A DNA stretch of 64,000 nucleotides from Bernardetia sp. ABR2-2B (GCF_037126435.1 NZ_CP147020.1:4477001-4541000); one strand, 5' to 3'; positions 25,086-35,258 are shown, counted from the first letter of the stretch. Notes: generated by a model from the letters alone, not told the origin. Numbers and translations: made by a program.

Positions 25086-25799
25086 ATGGAAATATCTAAT
25101 CCACATAATGAATCTAATCAAACTCATTCAGAACAAAATACTGAAAGTCAAGAAGTACAAGAAAAAGAACTGAAAGAATTTGAAACTGTTAAGAAAACAA
25201 TAGTAGAAGGAGCGCAAGAACTTTTTTGGACATATGGATTGCGTAGCGTTACGATGGATGATATAGCCAGTAAACTTGCTATATCTAAAAAAACATTGTA
25301 TCAGTACATTCAAGATAAAGCAGAACTCGTTTACCTCTGTGCCGAATATCAGCTTGAAAATGAGCATTGCAATATGGAAGAGGCTTCTGAAAAAGCTAAA
25401 AATGCGATTGATCAAGTGTTGAAAATTATGGAGTACAATAGACAGTTTTTTCTCAATTTTCATCCTTCACTGATTTTGGATTTGCAGCGAAGCTACCCAA
25501 AAGCATGGAAAATGTTTTTAAGGCACAAAGAAGAAAAAATTATTAAGGGAATAAAAGCAAATATGGAAAGAGGCAAAGAAGAGGGATTATACAGAAAGGA
25601 TATTGAACCAGAAGTAATCGCAAGAATGCGAATGGCACAAGTCGAATCTATCTTTAATCCTCAAGTTTTTTCTCCAAAATCTCATCATATTGGCGAGGTA
25701 CAGTTCCAAATTTTCAAACATTTTTTATACGGACTTGTAACTCTGGAAGGACATCAAACACTAACAAAGGCACTAGAAAGCGTAGAGTTTTTTAATTAA
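25086..25799 (+). CDS. TetR/AcrR family transcriptional regulator of the efflux operon
   Basis: A 237-residue regulator. After a 35-residue polar N-terminal extension rich in Gln and Glu it has a TetR helix-turn-helix: IVEGAQELFWTYGLRSVTMDD, IASKLAISKKTLYQYI and QDKAELV. The C-terminal half is the ligand and dimer domain without recognisable specificity. It is first in a four-gene cluster with TolC, an RND adaptor and an RND pump, the standard arrangement for a local repressor of such pumps in Bacteroidota. An AAGGAG stands 12 nt before ATG 25086, one of the few Shine-Dalgarno-like sequences in the window. Confidence 0.88.
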   Translation: MEISNPHNESNQTHSEQNTESQEVQEKELKEFETVKKTIVEGAQELFWTYGLRSVTMDDIASKLAISKKTLYQYIQDKAELVYLCAEYQLENEHCNMEEASEKAKNAIDQVLKIMEYNRQFFLNFHPSLILDLQRSYPKAWKMFLRHKEEKIIKGIKANMERGKEEGLYRKDIEPEVIARMRMAQVESIFNPQVFSPKSHHIGEVQFQIFKHFLYGLVTLEGHQTLTKALESVEFFN

Positions 25800-25857
25800 A
25801 AAAAAACATATTTCAACCAACTATTTTCTCATTTCAATTAATCAATTACTCAATATA

Positions 25858-27249
25858 ATGTATCGATTTTTAACTTTATTTTCTGTCTTGTTTTTATCAT
25901 TTCTCTCAGTAAATGAACTAAAAGCACAAGAAAATACAACTTCTACCAAAGATTTGGAAAACTATACACTAGAACAATGTATAGAATATGCCATTGAGAA
26001 TCGTGTAGAAATAAAAAATGCTCAATTAGATAATCAGATTGCAAAAGCTAGAGTAGGAGAAGTTCGTGCAACAGGATTGCCACAAGTAAATGCTTCTCTA
26101 AATCTAATCAACAACTACAAAGTTCCTGTAAACTTCTTACCTGCACAGTTTGTAAATCCACAAGCTCCAGAGGGAGAGTTTATAGGTGTAGAGTTTCAAC
26201 CTCAATATGTCGGACAAGCGCAAATTCAGCTTGAACAACTTGTTTTTAGTGGTTCTTATATTTTGGGATTGAGAGCAGCTTCTACTTATACTCAGCTTTC
26301 AGAAAAGCAAGTTACACAGTCTAAAATTGAAGTAGCAGAAGCAGTAAGTAAAGCCTATTATTCGCTTCTTATTAATAGAGAACGTATTGAGCTTTTGAAG
26401 CAAAATTACAACCGACTAGATACGGTTTATCAGCAGACAAAGGCATTGTATGAAAATGGTTTTGCTGAAAGAATTGATGCAGATAGATTAAAGGTTTCAG
26501 CAAACAATCTCAAAATGGAAATCCAAAACTTTGAGCGTCTGATAGAACTTAGCCAAATGCTTCTCAAATTCCAGATGGGATTAGAGCAAGAAGACAAACT
26601 AACCGTTAGTGGTTCGTTGGAAGAGTTGGAAATAAATGAATCTGATGCTTTAGTTGCTCAAATTAATCCAGAACAGCGTATTGAGTTTTCATTATTACAG
26701 ACACAAAAAGAACTCAATCTACTTCAAATTAAAGAATACAAAGCTCGTTATCTACCAACATTAGGTTTTTTCTTGAATTATGGCTCAAATATGGGTTCTT
26801 CAGAAACAAAAGATTTAGTTCCTTTTGCTAGTGATAGATGGGTGGGAAACGGAGCTTTCGGAATTAGCTTGAATATTCCTGTCTTTGATTCTTTCCAAAA
26901 ACATCATTTGATACAACAAGAGAAATTCAATCTGATGAAAACAGAAAATCAGATGCGTGATTTTTCAAGAGCAGTAAATCTACAAGTTGCGCAATCGCAG
27001 ATTACACTCAAAAACAGCATTGATAAGCTCAAGTTTCAAGAGGAAAATATGGAATTAGCAAAAGAAATTTTTAGAGTAACCAAAATCAAATACGAAGAAG
27101 GCGTAGGCTCAAACTTAGAAGTTGTGGAAGCAGAAACAGCTTACAAAGAAGCTCAAACCAATTATTACTCAGCTTTGTATGATGCGATGGTTGCCAAAAT
27201 TGATATACAAAAGGCACAAGGAACGCTTTATACAGTTACCAGTGAATAG
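25858..27249 (+). CDS. TolC family outer-membrane efflux protein
   Basis: A 463-residue TolC-type protein with a signal peptide (MYRFLTLFSVLFLSFLSVNELKAQ). The two internal repeats are visible: LENYTLEQCIEYAIENRVEIKNAQLDNQIAKARVGEVRA near the start and a second helical half around 300-450, with EVVEAETAYKEAQTNYYSALYDAMVAKIDIQKAQG at the end. These form the long alpha-helical barrel that spans the periplasm. It is the exit duct for the RND pump encoded downstream, 58 nt after the regulator gene. Confidence 0.9.
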   Translation: MYRFLTLFSVLFLSFLSVNELKAQENTTSTKDLENYTLEQCIEYAIENRVEIKNAQLDNQIAKARVGEVRATGLPQVNASLNLINNYKVPVNFLPAQFVNPQAPEGEFIGVEFQPQYVGQAQIQLEQLVFSGSYILGLRAASTYTQLSEKQVTQSKIEVAEAVSKAYYSLLINRERIELLKQNYNRLDTVYQQTKALYENGFAERIDADRLKVSANNLKMEIQNFERLIELSQMLLKFQMGLEQEDKLTVSGSLEELEINESDALVAQINPEQRIEFSLLQTQKELNLLQIKEYKARYLPTLGFFLNYGSNMGSSETKDLVPFASDRWVGNGAFGISLNIPVFDSFQKHHLIQQEKFNLMKTENQMRDFSRAVNLQVAQSQITLKNSIDKLKFQEENMELAKEIFRVTKIKYEEGVGSNLEVVEAETAYKEAQTNYYSALYDAMVAKIDIQKAQGTLYTVTSE

Positions 27250-27260
27250 TAATCAGTTTC

Positions 27261-27291
27261 CTAAACGACGGCTTTACGCCTCGTTTACGGT
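27261..27291. repeat. Hairpin after the tolC gene
   Basis: TAAACGACGGC and GCCTCGTTTA form an imperfect stem with one bulge. The CGACGG core links it to the CAACGACGG family seen at 7327 and 28517. Confidence 0.5.
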
Positions 27292-27308
27292 TAAAAATCA
27301 AAAAACAT

Positions 27309-27332
27309 ATTCGTAATTTTTAATTCGTAATT
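27309..27332 (+). repeat. CGTAATT leader repeat before the RND adaptor gene
   Basis: ATTCGTAATTTTTAATTCGT followed by AATT, two CGTAATT units, ends 9 nt before the start codon at 27342. The same motif precedes prfA, the PfkB kinase gene and atpD. Confidence 0.55.
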
Positions 27333-27341
27333 AAACAAACA

Positions 27342-28502
27342 ATGAAAATACATTTTAATAAAATCAGTTACTTTTTTCTTGTAGCTATTTTTTCTGTTAC
27401 TCTTCTCTCTTCTTGTGGCGAAAAAGAACCCAAAACACCAGAAGAAAAAAAGGCTGCTTTAGAAAAAAAACGTAGTGAACTTATGGAACTTCAAGGCGAA
27501 ATTGCTCAACTTGAAGATGATTTAGGCGAAGCTGCAAAGAAAGAAAACCCTTCAAAACTGGTAGAAACAATGCCAGTAAAGTCAGAAACTTTCAATCATT
27601 ATATTGAAGTACAAGGGACGGTAGAATCAGACAAAAACGTAACTATCTTGCCAGAAATGCCAGCAATGATTGTTTCTCTTAAAGTAAAAGAAGGGCAGAG
27701 AGTTTCGGCAGGTCAAGTAATTGCAACACTTGATGCAGGGACTTTTACAAAGCAGGTAGCTGAACTTCAAACACAACTTGCTCTTGCTACAACTGTTTAT
27801 GAGAAAAGAAAGCGTCTTTGGGAGCAAAAGATTGGTTCTGAAATAGAGTACCTACAATCTCAAACGCAAAAAGAATCTTTAGAAAATAGCATAGCTACTC
27901 TAAAAGAGCAGATGCGTAAAGCAGTTGTTACTTCTCCAATTTCGGGAACTATTGATGAGGTATATGCAAAACAAGGCGAACAAGCAAACCCTGCTATGCC
28001 GATTGCTCGTGTAGTGAACGTTTCTGATGTTCAGCTTGTGGCTGATGTTTCTGAAAACTACCTTTCTTCTGTCAGAAAAGGAGATAATGTAAAAATATTC
28101 TTTAGTGCTTTGGGTACAGAAATGGAACAAAAAGTTTCTTTTGTAGGACAAACAATAAATACAGCAAACCGTACTTTCAAAGTTCAGATTGATTTACCAA
28201 ATAAAGATGGGAAAATAAAACCAAACCTTGTTGGAACAGTAAAAATAAATGATTTTCAGAAAGAAAATGCTATTACAGTTCCTACAAACCTAATTCAACT
28301 CGGAACAGATGGAGGTAAATTTCTTTATGTTGTAAAAGAAGAAGGTGGTAAAAAAGTAGCTAAAAAAGTAACAGTAAAAACTGGAATGTCTTACGAAGGT
28401 GCAACGATTGTGGAAGAAGGACTTTCTGCAACTGACCAAGTAATAAGCAAAGGATACAATGAAGTAGTAGATGGAGAAAATATCCGTTTTGCTAAATCAT
28501 AA
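27342..28502 (+). CDS. RND efflux periplasmic adaptor lipoprotein
   Basis: A 386-residue membrane-fusion protein. Lipobox LSSC with C25 anchors it to a membrane; a coiled coil (EKKAALEKKRSELMELQGEIAQLEDDLGEA) follows. The biotinyl-lipoyl halves are YIEVQGTVESDKNVTILPEMPAMIVSLKVKEGQRVSAGQVIATLD and VTSPISGTIDEVYAKQGEQANP, separated by a helical hairpin. A beta-barrel domain (VADVSENYLSSVRKGDNVKIFF) and membrane-proximal domain complete it. It couples the RND pump to TolC. Upstream and downstream repeats lie in the short gaps within this operon. Confidence 0.9.
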   Translation: MKIHFNKISYFFLVAIFSVTLLSSCGEKEPKTPEEKKAALEKKRSELMELQGEIAQLEDDLGEAAKKENPSKLVETMPVKSETFNHYIEVQGTVESDKNVTILPEMPAMIVSLKVKEGQRVSAGQVIATLDAGTFTKQVAELQTQLALATTVYEKRKRLWEQKIGSEIEYLQSQTQKESLENSIATLKEQMRKAVVTSPISGTIDEVYAKQGEQANPAMPIARVVNVSDVQLVADVSENYLSSVRKGDNVKIFFSALGTEMEQKVSFVGQTINTANRTFKVQIDLPNKDGKIKPNLVGTVKINDFQKENAITVPTNLIQLGTDGGKFLYVVKEEGGKKVAKKVTVKTGMSYEGATIVEEGLSATDQVISKGYNEVVDGENIRFAKS

Positions 28503-28516
28503 AAAATATTTAAAAA

Positions 28517-28552
28517 TCCTCGTTGACGGTTTCAAAACCTCAACGACGGTTG
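28517..28552. repeat. CAACGACGGTTG hairpin repeat between adaptor and pump genes
   Basis: CCTCGTTGACGGTTTC and AAACCTCAACGACGGTTG carry inverted CGTTGACGG/CAACGACGG-like arms and direct GACGGTT repeats. CTCAACGACGGTTG recurs after miaB at 7327. Confidence 0.6.
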
Positions 28553-28581
28553 TCTTAACCTCATTCAAACCATAAAAAAAG

Positions 28582-31500
28582 ATGAGCGAAACCAAACCAG
28601 ACCTAAATAAAGGTTCGCAAGAACCTCCTAAAGATGAGAAATTTGAGATTTTTGGGTTATCCAATTTTTCTCTAAAAAACTCTACAAGTGTATTCATTAT
28701 CATGTTTATTTTTGTAGCAGCAGGGCTTTTCTCTTATAAAATAATGCCTAAGGAACAGTTTCCAGAAATTGTTATGCCGACAGTATATGTCCAAACAGTT
28801 TACCCAGGTAACTCTCCTATTGATATTGAAAATCTTATTACTCGTCCGATAGAGAAAGAATTAAAATCTCTCAAAGGCGTTAAGAAAATTTCTTCTACTT
28901 CGGTACAAGATGCTTCAGCTGTCATCATCGAATTTAATGAAGATGTTGATGTTGGAGAAGCTGTTATTGATGTAAAAGATGCCGTTGATAAAGCAAAAAA
29001 AGACCTTCCTAGAGATTTAGACCAAGACCCGAATGTCATGGAAGTTGATTTCTCTGAAATTCCAATTATGGAAATAAACCTTTCGGGAGATTTCGAAATT
29101 GCCAAACTCAAAGAATACGCTGAATATTTGCAAGACGAACTAGAAGAACTCACGCAAGTTTCGGAAGCTGTCATTACTGGCGATCGTGATAGAGAAATTC
29201 AAATCAATGCAGATATTTATAAAATGGCTGCTCGTAAGGTGTCTTTCCAAGATATAGAAAACGCCATTCTATCAGAAAACTTAACGGCTTCTGGTGGTGA
29301 TGTTTTGACAGATGGCTATCGTCGTTCGCTTCGTGTAGTGGGAGAGTTTCAAAACGTAAATCAACTAAAAGGTATCATTGTAAAATCTGAAAATAATCAG
29401 CCTATTTATTTGAATGAAGTGGCAGAAGTTACAGATTCGTATGTTGAGCGTTCTAGTTATGCACGTCTTGCAACAGGAAACGAATTCGAAACAAAGGGAA
29501 GTCTTCCAGTAATTTCTTTAAAAGTAAAAAAACGTAGTGGAGAAAACTTAATTGAAGCTGCCGAAGAGATTAAAAAGATTTTGACTCAAGCAAAAGAAAA
29601 TCAATTTCCATCTACATTAGATATTACGATTGTAAATGACCAGTCGGAAAATATGGAAATGCAGATTGCCAACCTTATCAATAACATTATTTCAGGTGTT
29701 ATTTTGGTGGTTTTGGTATTGCTTTTCTTTATGGGACTTCGTAACGCACTTTTAGTAGGTGTAGCTATTCCATTATCAATGCTTATTTCTTTTATGATTC
29801 TGAATTTATTGGGAATCAGTATCAATATTGTTGTGTTGTTCGCTCTTATTTTGGCTCTTGGTATGCTTGTAGATAATGCGATTGTGGTTATTGAAAACAC
29901 CTATCGTTTTATGGAAGAAGGCTATTCTGCCAAGAAAGCCGCCGTAATGGGTGTGAGTGAAGTGGCTTGGCCAATCATCAGTTCAACAGCAACAACACTG
30001 GCAGCCTTTGTTCCTCTTGCTTTTTGGGGTGGAATATTGGGAGAGTTTATGAAGTATATGCCGATTACATTAATCGTCGTTTTGTCTTCTTCACTTTTTG
30101 TAGGTTTGGTTATTAATCCTGTTTTGTCTGCTTATTTTATGAAAGTAGAAGGAGTAAGCAAAAAAGGTATCAAATATTGGTTAATTGGAGCAATAGCAAT
30201 GCTTGTGGTAGCTGGTTTATTATACGGTTATGTTGGCTTTACAAGTGCAAATGATTATACTATTCCTAACCTTTTAGTTACTTTCGGTCTGGTTGTTATC
30301 ACAAATGTTTACTTTCTAACACCTGCTTCAAACTGGTTTCAAGACAAACTCCTTACACGTCTGGAAGATTGGTATATGCGTATATTGCGTTATCTTTTAA
30401 AAGGCGCACGTCCGTATATTCTGACAGTAGGAATGTTTTTCCTCTTAGTTTTTAGTTTTGTTTTGGTAGGTGTAGCAGGGCTTCAAACAAGTCTTTTTCC
30501 TGAAAATGACCCACTTTTTGTTTATATGTACGTAGAAGCTCCTTTAGGAACTGACATCAAAACAACAAATGAGTTTGCTGAAAAGATAGAAGAAAAAGTA
30601 TATAAAGTGTTAGCTCCTTATGATGAAATTATCAAATCTATTGGTGTAAATGTAGGGGAAGAATCTGGTGACCCTAATGATAGTTTTGGTAGAAGTGGCG
30701 CAACACCTCATAAGGCTCGTATTTCAGTTGCTTTTTATGAGTTTCAGTATAGAAAAGGATTGAGCACTTCGGAGATAATGAAGGAACTTTCTACTGAAAT
30801 GAAAACTATACCGGGAGTGAAAATCAAGACAGATAAAAACAAAGATGGACCTCCAGTAGGAAAGCCTGTAAATATTGAAATTACAGGAGATGAGTATGAT
30901 GTTTTGGTAAAAGAAGCCGAAAAAGTAAAACAAATGATTCAAGATGCAGGTGTTCAAGGTCTTGATAATTTGGTTGTCGATGCTGAAACAGGTAAACCTG
31001 AATTAATTTTGACGATTGATAGAGAAAAAGCTCGTTTATTCGGACTTTCTACAAGTCAAGTAGCGATGACACTTCGTACAGCTATTTTTGGAAAAGAAAT
31101 CTCTAAGTATAAAGATGGAGATGATGATTATCCGATTCAGCTTCGTCTGCAAGACAAATACCGTTACAATCTTTCTGCCTTGATGAATCAAGTGATTACT
31201 TTTAGAGATAATCGTGGTCAGTATCATCAAGTTCCAATTTCAGCGATTGCAAAGATTGATTATAGTTCTTCGTATGGCTCGGTCAAAAGAAAAGACCTTG
31301 ACCGTATGGTTTCTGTAAGCTCTGGGATTGTGGAAGGATACAATGCCAATGAAGTAGTGGCACAAATTAGATTGCTTCTCAAAAGTCATAAATTCCCAGA
31401 TGGTTATGGTGCAAAACTGACAGGAGAGCAGGAAGAGCAAAAAAAATCTGAAGAGTTCTTGAAGAAGGCAATGCTGATTGCTCTCTCTGCCATTACGCTT

Positions 31501-32097
31501 ATCTTAGTATCACAGTTCAACTCTATCATCAAACCATTTATTATTATGGGTTCTGTACTCTTTAGTATGACTGGTGTAATGCTTGGTTTAGTAATTTTCC
31601 AAATGGATTTTATTATCATTATGACAGGTATTGGTATTATCTCTTTGGCTGGTGTTGTTGTAAATAATGCTATTGTGTTGATTGATTATACCGACCAAGT
31701 TAGGGCAAGACGAAAAGAAGAACTAGGATTAGATGAGGAACAACATCTGCCAGCTTCTGAATTTTTGGAAGTGGTTGTAAAAGCAGGTTATACTCGTCTT
31801 CGTCCTGTACTCTTGACAGCTATTACAACGGTTTTAGGACTTATTCCACTGGCAACAGGAATGAATATAGATTTTGTAACACTGTATTCTAGCTTTGATC
31901 CTCAATTTTATATGGGAGGCGATAATGCAGGGTTCTGGGGACCAATGGCGTGGGCTGTAATCTTCGGATTAGTGTTCGCTACTTTCCTTACGTTAGTAGT
32001 TGTACCAGCGATGTACTTAATAGCTGACCAGTTCTCTGAATGGATTAATCCAAGTGCAAAATCTACTGTTATTGCAGAGCGAAAAGACAATAAATAA
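28582..32097 (+). CDS. RND family efflux pump permease (AcrB/MMPL-type)
   Basis: An 1171-residue inner-membrane RND transporter, proton-driven. The first TM segment (STSVFIIMFIFVAAGLFSY) is followed by IMPKEQFPEIVMPTVYVQTVYPG, a typical HAE-1-like start, then the porter domain and TM2-6 with LALGMLVDNAIVVIENTYRFMEEG, whose acidic residues form the proton relay in this family. The second half has TM8-12 with GIISLAGVVVNNAIVLIDYTDQVR and TRLRPVLLTAITTVLGLIPLA. It is longer than AcrB (about 1050) owing to an extra hydrophobic stretch (about residues 530-600) between the halves. Substrate unknown. Last gene of the operon, with a terminator just after. Confidence 0.93.
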   Translation: MSETKPDLNKGSQEPPKDEKFEIFGLSNFSLKNSTSVFIIMFIFVAAGLFSYKIMPKEQFPEIVMPTVYVQTVYPGNSPIDIENLITRPIEKELKSLKGVKKISSTSVQDASAVIIEFNEDVDVGEAVIDVKDAVDKAKKDLPRDLDQDPNVMEVDFSEIPIMEINLSGDFEIAKLKEYAEYLQDELEELTQVSEAVITGDRDREIQINADIYKMAARKVSFQDIENAILSENLTASGGDVLTDGYRRSLRVVGEFQNVNQLKGIIVKSENNQPIYLNEVAEVTDSYVERSSYARLATGNEFETKGSLPVISLKVKKRSGENLIEAAEEIKKILTQAKENQFPSTLDITIVNDQSENMEMQIANLINNIISGVILVVLVLLFFMGLRNALLVGVAIPLSMLISFMILNLLGISINIVVLFALILALGMLVDNAIVVIENTYRFMEEGYSAKKAAVMGVSEVAWPIISSTATTLAAFVPLAFWGGILGEFMKYMPITLIVVLSSSLFVGLVINPVLSAYFMKVEGVSKKGIKYWLIGAIAMLVVAGLLYGYVGFTSANDYTIPNLLVTFGLVVITNVYFLTPASNWFQDKLLTRLEDWYMRILRYLLKGARPYILTVGMFFLLVFSFVLVGVAGLQTSLFPENDPLFVYMYVEAPLGTDIKTTNEFAEKIEEKVYKVLAPYDEIIKSIGVNVGEESGDPNDSFGRSGATPHKARISVAFYEFQYRKGLSTSEIMKELSTEMKTIPGVKIKTDKNKDGPPVGKPVNIEITGDEYDVLVKEAEKVKQMIQDAGVQGLDNLVVDAETGKPELILTIDREKARLFGLSTSQVAMTLRTAIFGKEISKYKDGDDDYPIQLRLQDKYRYNLSALMNQVITFRDNRGQYHQVPISAIAKIDYSSSYGSVKRKDLDRMVSVSSGIVEGYNANEVVAQIRLLLKSHKFPDGYGAKLTGEQEEQKKSEEFLKKAMLIALSAITLILVSQFNSIIKPFIIMGSVLFSMTGVMLGLVIFQMDFIIIMTGIGIISLAGVVVNNAIVLIDYTDQVRARRKEELGLDEEQHLPASEFLEVVVKAGYTRLRPVLLTAITTVLGLIPLATGMNIDFVTLYSSFDPQFYMGGDNAGFWGPMAWAVIFGLVFATFLTLVVVPAMYLIADQFSEWINPSAKSTVIAERKDNK

Positions 32098-32119
32098 TCG
32101 TTGATTTTTTATAAAATTT

Positions 32120-32158
32120 AAAAGCCTATTTATCTTTTTTAGATGAATAGGCTTTTTT
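32120..32158 (+). terminator. Terminator after the RND operon
   Basis: AAAAGCCTATT (32120-32130) and AATAGGCTTTT (32146-32156) make an 11-bp stem, with ATC/GAT continuing it inward, and a T run. It may also serve the convergent gene that ends at 32172. Confidence 0.85.
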
Positions 32159-32171
32159 GTTTGAAATACTA

Positions 32172-32708
32172 TCAATTTAATCTATTGCGTAATTCCTTCC
32201 ATTCCCTCCAAAAAGTCAGATAACCATCTTTTTCAAAGTCATCTTTTGGGAGAGTTTTAGGTTCACTCTTTAGATAGAATACTTCAACTTCATCAGCAAA
32301 ATCAAAAACTATTTTTCTATATTCTTCAAACTCTATAATAGCTTCTGTTCCTTTTTCTGAAATATGCTTTATCTTATTGTCTGTTGTATGAATTATTTTC
32401 CAATCAATTCCATAAGGACAGCCAGTAATAACAACAAAGTCAATTCCTTTTTCTGCTTGAAACATAAAATGTCCACAACAAGGAAGTAATTGATTTCCAT
32501 ATCCATTTTTCTCACAATCATAATCTGAATATAGAGAACGTAATAGATATAAAGCTGTTGAACTTAGAGTTAGCTTAAAAGTATCTTTATTAGCAATTAT
32601 TTCATTTCCTATTCTGACAAATACTCTTCCGTGGGCGCAAAGGTCTTTCTCTTGGTCAGTATCTGAAATCCAATGTAGTTCTAAGATTTTTAATTCAAAA
32701 GTATTCAT
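32172..32708 (-). CDS. Hypothetical cytoplasmic protein
   Basis: A 178-residue protein I do not recognise. ATG 32708 is preferred over a TTG two codons upstream. It has no signal or membrane segment. Features: LEILELHWISD-like acidic start, LTLSSTALYLLRSLYSDYDC, the Cys-rich LLPCCGHFMF, VITGCPYGIDWKIIHTTDN, and a charged end LTFWREWKELRNRLN. Its size, acidity and solitary position resemble immunity-type or SMI1-like proteins, but no such motif can be claimed. It lies between two operons on the opposite strand and the same-strand aspS. Confidence 0.6.
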   Translation of the reverse strand: MNTFELKILELHWISDTDQEKDLCAHGRVFVRIGNEIIANKDTFKLTLSSTALYLLRSLYSDYDCEKNGYGNQLLPCCGHFMFQAEKGIDFVVITGCPYGIDWKIIHTTDNKIKHISEKGTEAIIEFEEYRKIVFDFADEVEVFYLKSEPKTLPKDDFEKDGYLTFWREWKELRNRLN

Positions 32709-32904
32709 AATCAAAAAATATTTTCAGTAAAGCTTTAAAATAAATCTCCACCAAAAATAATTTCTTTTTGACGCTCAGAAGCATAATTTCAGTCTATTTT
32801 TGAGGAAGCTAATCTTCGTAGCTATCTGCAATTTTGAATAATTCTAACTTTTATTGGTGCTTCCTTCATGATATTCTATATTTTATTTTTTATCAAAAAA
32901 TAAA

Positions 32905-32940
32905 AAAACTGTTCAATAATAAAAATTATCAAACAGTCTT
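32905..32940 (-). terminator. Terminator after aspS
   Basis: ACTGTTCAATAAT (32908-32920) and ATTATCAAACAGT (32925-32937) form a hairpin with an A run on the plus-strand left side, i.e. a T run in the aspS transcript. Confidence 0.75.
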
Positions 32941-32950
32941 TCATTAATCA

Positions 32951-34720
32951 CTATTTCGCTTTCAAATCAACTTTGATTTCTAACTCTTCAAGTTGTTTCT
33001 CATCAATTTTAGAAGGTGCATCTATCATCAAATCTTTTCCTGCATTGTTTTTAGGGAAAGCAATAAAATCCCTGATACTTTGCTCTCCACCAAACAAGGC
33101 ACAAAGACGGTCAAAACCAAGTGCAATTCCACCATGAGGAGGTGCGCCATACTCAAAGGCGTCCATCAAGAAACCAAACTGTGCTTTTGCTTCCTCATCT
33201 GAAAAACCTAAGAAAGAAAGCATTTTTTCCTGTAATGGTCTGTCATAAATACGAATAGAACCTCCACCAATCTCAACGCCATTCAGAACCAAATCATAGG
33301 CATCAGCACGAACATCAGCAGGATTAGAATTTAGTTTTTCTAAATCTTGTTTCTTTGGAGAAGTAAAAGGGTGGTGCATTGCAAACCAACGGTTTTCTTC
33401 TTCGCCCCACTCTAAAAGAGGAAAATCCACAACCCAAAGAGGTTTGAATTCATCATCTTTTCTAAGCCCAAGCTGATTACCCATTTCTAGGCGTAGCTCA
33501 CTCATCGCTTTTCTAGTTTTGTTTGCTTCTCCAGCCAAAACCAAAATCAAATCTCCTGCTTTTGCATCACAAAGGTCTGCCCATTTCTTCAAATCTTCTT
33601 CATTGAAGAATTTATCTACCGAAGATTTGAACGTTCCATCATCATTACATTTTAAATAAATAAGTCCTGTTGCTCCAATTTGTGGCTTTTTGACAAATTT
33701 AGTGAGTGCGTCTAGTTGCTTACGAGAATACGAAGCACAATTTTCTGCTTTTATTCCCAAAACAAGTTCGGCATCATCAAAAACTTTAAAGTCTTTGCCT
33801 TTCGTTACTTCATTCATTTCTTTAAATGTCATTTCGAAACGAATATCTGGTTTATCATTACCATAATTTTTCATTGCTTCGTCATACGTCATTCTAGGAA
33901 AATCATCTTTCATAGTAATGCCTTTGAGTTCTTTGAAAAGATATTTCAAAAGCCCTTCAAAGTTATTCAAAATATCTTCTTGCGAAACAAATGACATTTC
34001 ACAGTCAATTTGAGTAAATTCTGGCTGACGGTCTGCTCTCAAATCTTCATCTCTAAAACAACGAACAATCTGAAAATATTTGTCATAACCAGCTACCATC
34101 AAAATCTGCTTAAAAGTCTGTGGACTTTGTGGCAACGCATAAAATTCGCCTGCGTGCATACGACTAGGAACTACAAAATCTCGTGCGCCCTCTGGAGTAG
34201 ATTTAATAAGAAATGGCGTTTCGATTTCCATAAAATCTTTTCCATCTAAATATCTACGCATTGCTTGTGCCATTTTGTGGCGAAGCATCATATTCTTTTG
34301 AAGCTTCGAACGACGTAAATCCAAATAACGGTATTTCATACGAAGCTCATCGCCTCCATCTGTATCATCTTCTACCAAAAAAGGAGGCGTTTTAGATTCA
34401 TTCAAAATTTCTAAGTTAGAAACTTTGAGTTCTATATCTCCTGTTGGAATATCTGGATTCTTAGATGTACGCTCAATGAGTTTTCCTGTTGCTTTGATGA
34501 CACATTCTCTACCCATTTTTTCTCTAACAAGTTCTAAAAGTTTTGGGTCTGTGCTGTCTTCTTCTAAGAAAAGCTGCGTAATTCCGTATCTATCACGAAG
34601 GTCAATCCAAAGTAATTTTCCTTTATCACGAATACGACGTACCCAACCACAAAGAATAATTTCCTCATTTTTTTCTACGTCCGAAAGGCGAAGTTCTCCA
34701 CAAGTATGCGTTCTTAACAT
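32951..34720 (-). CDS. aspS: Aspartyl-tRNA synthetase
   Basis: A class II aminoacyl-tRNA synthetase of 589 residues, the bacterial AspRS size. It starts [11 protein letters not shown] at ATG 34720; a further in-frame ATG 108 nt upstream would add a basic, unrelated extension and is rejected. Blocks in order: anticodon-binding OB fold ([22 protein letters not shown]), motif 1 region ([20 protein letters not shown]), [11 protein letters not shown], motif 2 ([23 protein letters not shown]), the GAD insertion (about 280-410), and motif 3 ([16 protein letters not shown]). It charges tRNA-Asp. Single gene; candidate minus-strand -7 box TACCTTTG at 34828-34835. Confidence 0.96.
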   Translation of the reverse strand: MLRTHTCGELRLSDVEKNEEIILCGWVRRIRDKGKLLWIDLRDRYGITQLFLEEDSTDPKLLELVREKMGRECVIKATGKLIERTSKNPDIPTGDIELKVSNLEILNESKTPPFLVEDDTDGGDELRMKYRYLDLRRSKLQKNMMLRHKMAQAMRRYLDGKDFMEIETPFLIKSTPEGARDFVVPSRMHAGEFYALPQSPQTFKQILMVAGYDKYFQIVRCFRDEDLRADRQPEFTQIDCEMSFVSQEDILNNFEGLLKYLFKELKGITMKDDFPRMTYDEAMKNYGNDKPDIRFEMTFKEMNEVTKGKDFKVFDDAELVLGIKAENCASYSRKQLDALTKFVKKPQIGATGLIYLKCNDDGTFKSSVDKFFNEEDLKKWADLCDAKAGDLILVLAGEANKTRKAMSELRLEMGNQLGLRKDDEFKPLWVVDFPLLEWGEEENRWFAMHHPFTSPKKQDLEKLNSNPADVRADAYDLVLNGVEIGGGSIRIYDRPLQEKMLSFLGFSDEEAKAQFGFLMDAFEYGAPPHGGIALGFDRLCALFGGEQSIRDFIAFPKNNAGKDLMIDAPSKIDEKQLEELEIKVDLKAK

Positions 34721-34762
34721 AAATCTATTTTTAAAGGCTTTTAATTTTATATCTTTTTTTCG

Positions 34763-34811
34763 TACCTTAAAAGGTACGATACAGAATACTCGCACACTAA
34801 AGTGTGTGCTA
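34763..34811. repeat. Paired REP-like palindromes in the aspS leader
   Basis: CGTACCTTAAAAGGTACG (34763-34780, perfect 8-bp stem) and GCACACTAAAGTGTGTGC (34794-34811, with slip in the stem) stand 13 nt apart, the same two-hairpin layout as at 9942-10001, with TTAA and TAAA centres. They fall inside the predicted aspS 5' leader. Confidence 0.7.
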
Positions 34812-34844
34812 CAATATATATTCTGCAAAGGTAAAGTTTTTTTA

Positions 34845-35258
34845 TTACTTCATGTATTTTTTAATTTCTATTTCAGAATCTGTGACATTTATTTTAATAG
34901 GTTCATCAGTTCCATTAAATAAAATAACTTGCCAAGCATTTTGAGATAAATCCAATTCAAAAGCTTCATTTTTAGAGTTTTGGAATTTTAAATTACCTTC
35001 TGCTATTGTGTCTAAAACAGGAATTTGTAAGGAATCTAAGTATCCTCTAGTCAAACCTAAATAGTACATATTGTCATCTAACACTATACTATATGCTTTC
35101 TCATCAGCTTTTTGTAAGCTATCTATTACTTTTTGTGTAGGCATGATAAAAATAGCATAAGGTGTATTAATAACCTCATCTTGAGAAGTGTTCTGTTCTG
35201 AAATACAAGAAGAGATAAAAAGATTGATAAGAAATAGAGTGCAAATTATTTTTTTCAT
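34845..35258 (-). CDS. Small lipoprotein of unknown function
   Basis: A 137-residue protein with lipobox FISSC (C18) and a polar mature part. It contains [45 protein letters not shown] and a short C-terminal beta-like region. I do not recognise the family. It lies upstream of aspS on the same strand, and its last bases overlap the region of the aspS -7 box. A divergent small gene starts 84 nt on. Confidence 0.65.
   Translation of the reverse strand: MKKIICTLFLINLFISSCISEQNTSQDEVINTPYAIFIMPTQKVIDSLQKADEKAYSIVLDDNMYYLGLTRGYLDSLQIPVLDTIAEGNLKFQNSKNEAFELDLSQNAWQVILFNGTDEPIKINVTDSEIEIKKYMK

Noticed and set aside
34721-34828. Upstream extension of aspS
   Set aside because: It would run through the paired hairpins and adds no family sequence; [11 protein letters not shown] is the normal start.
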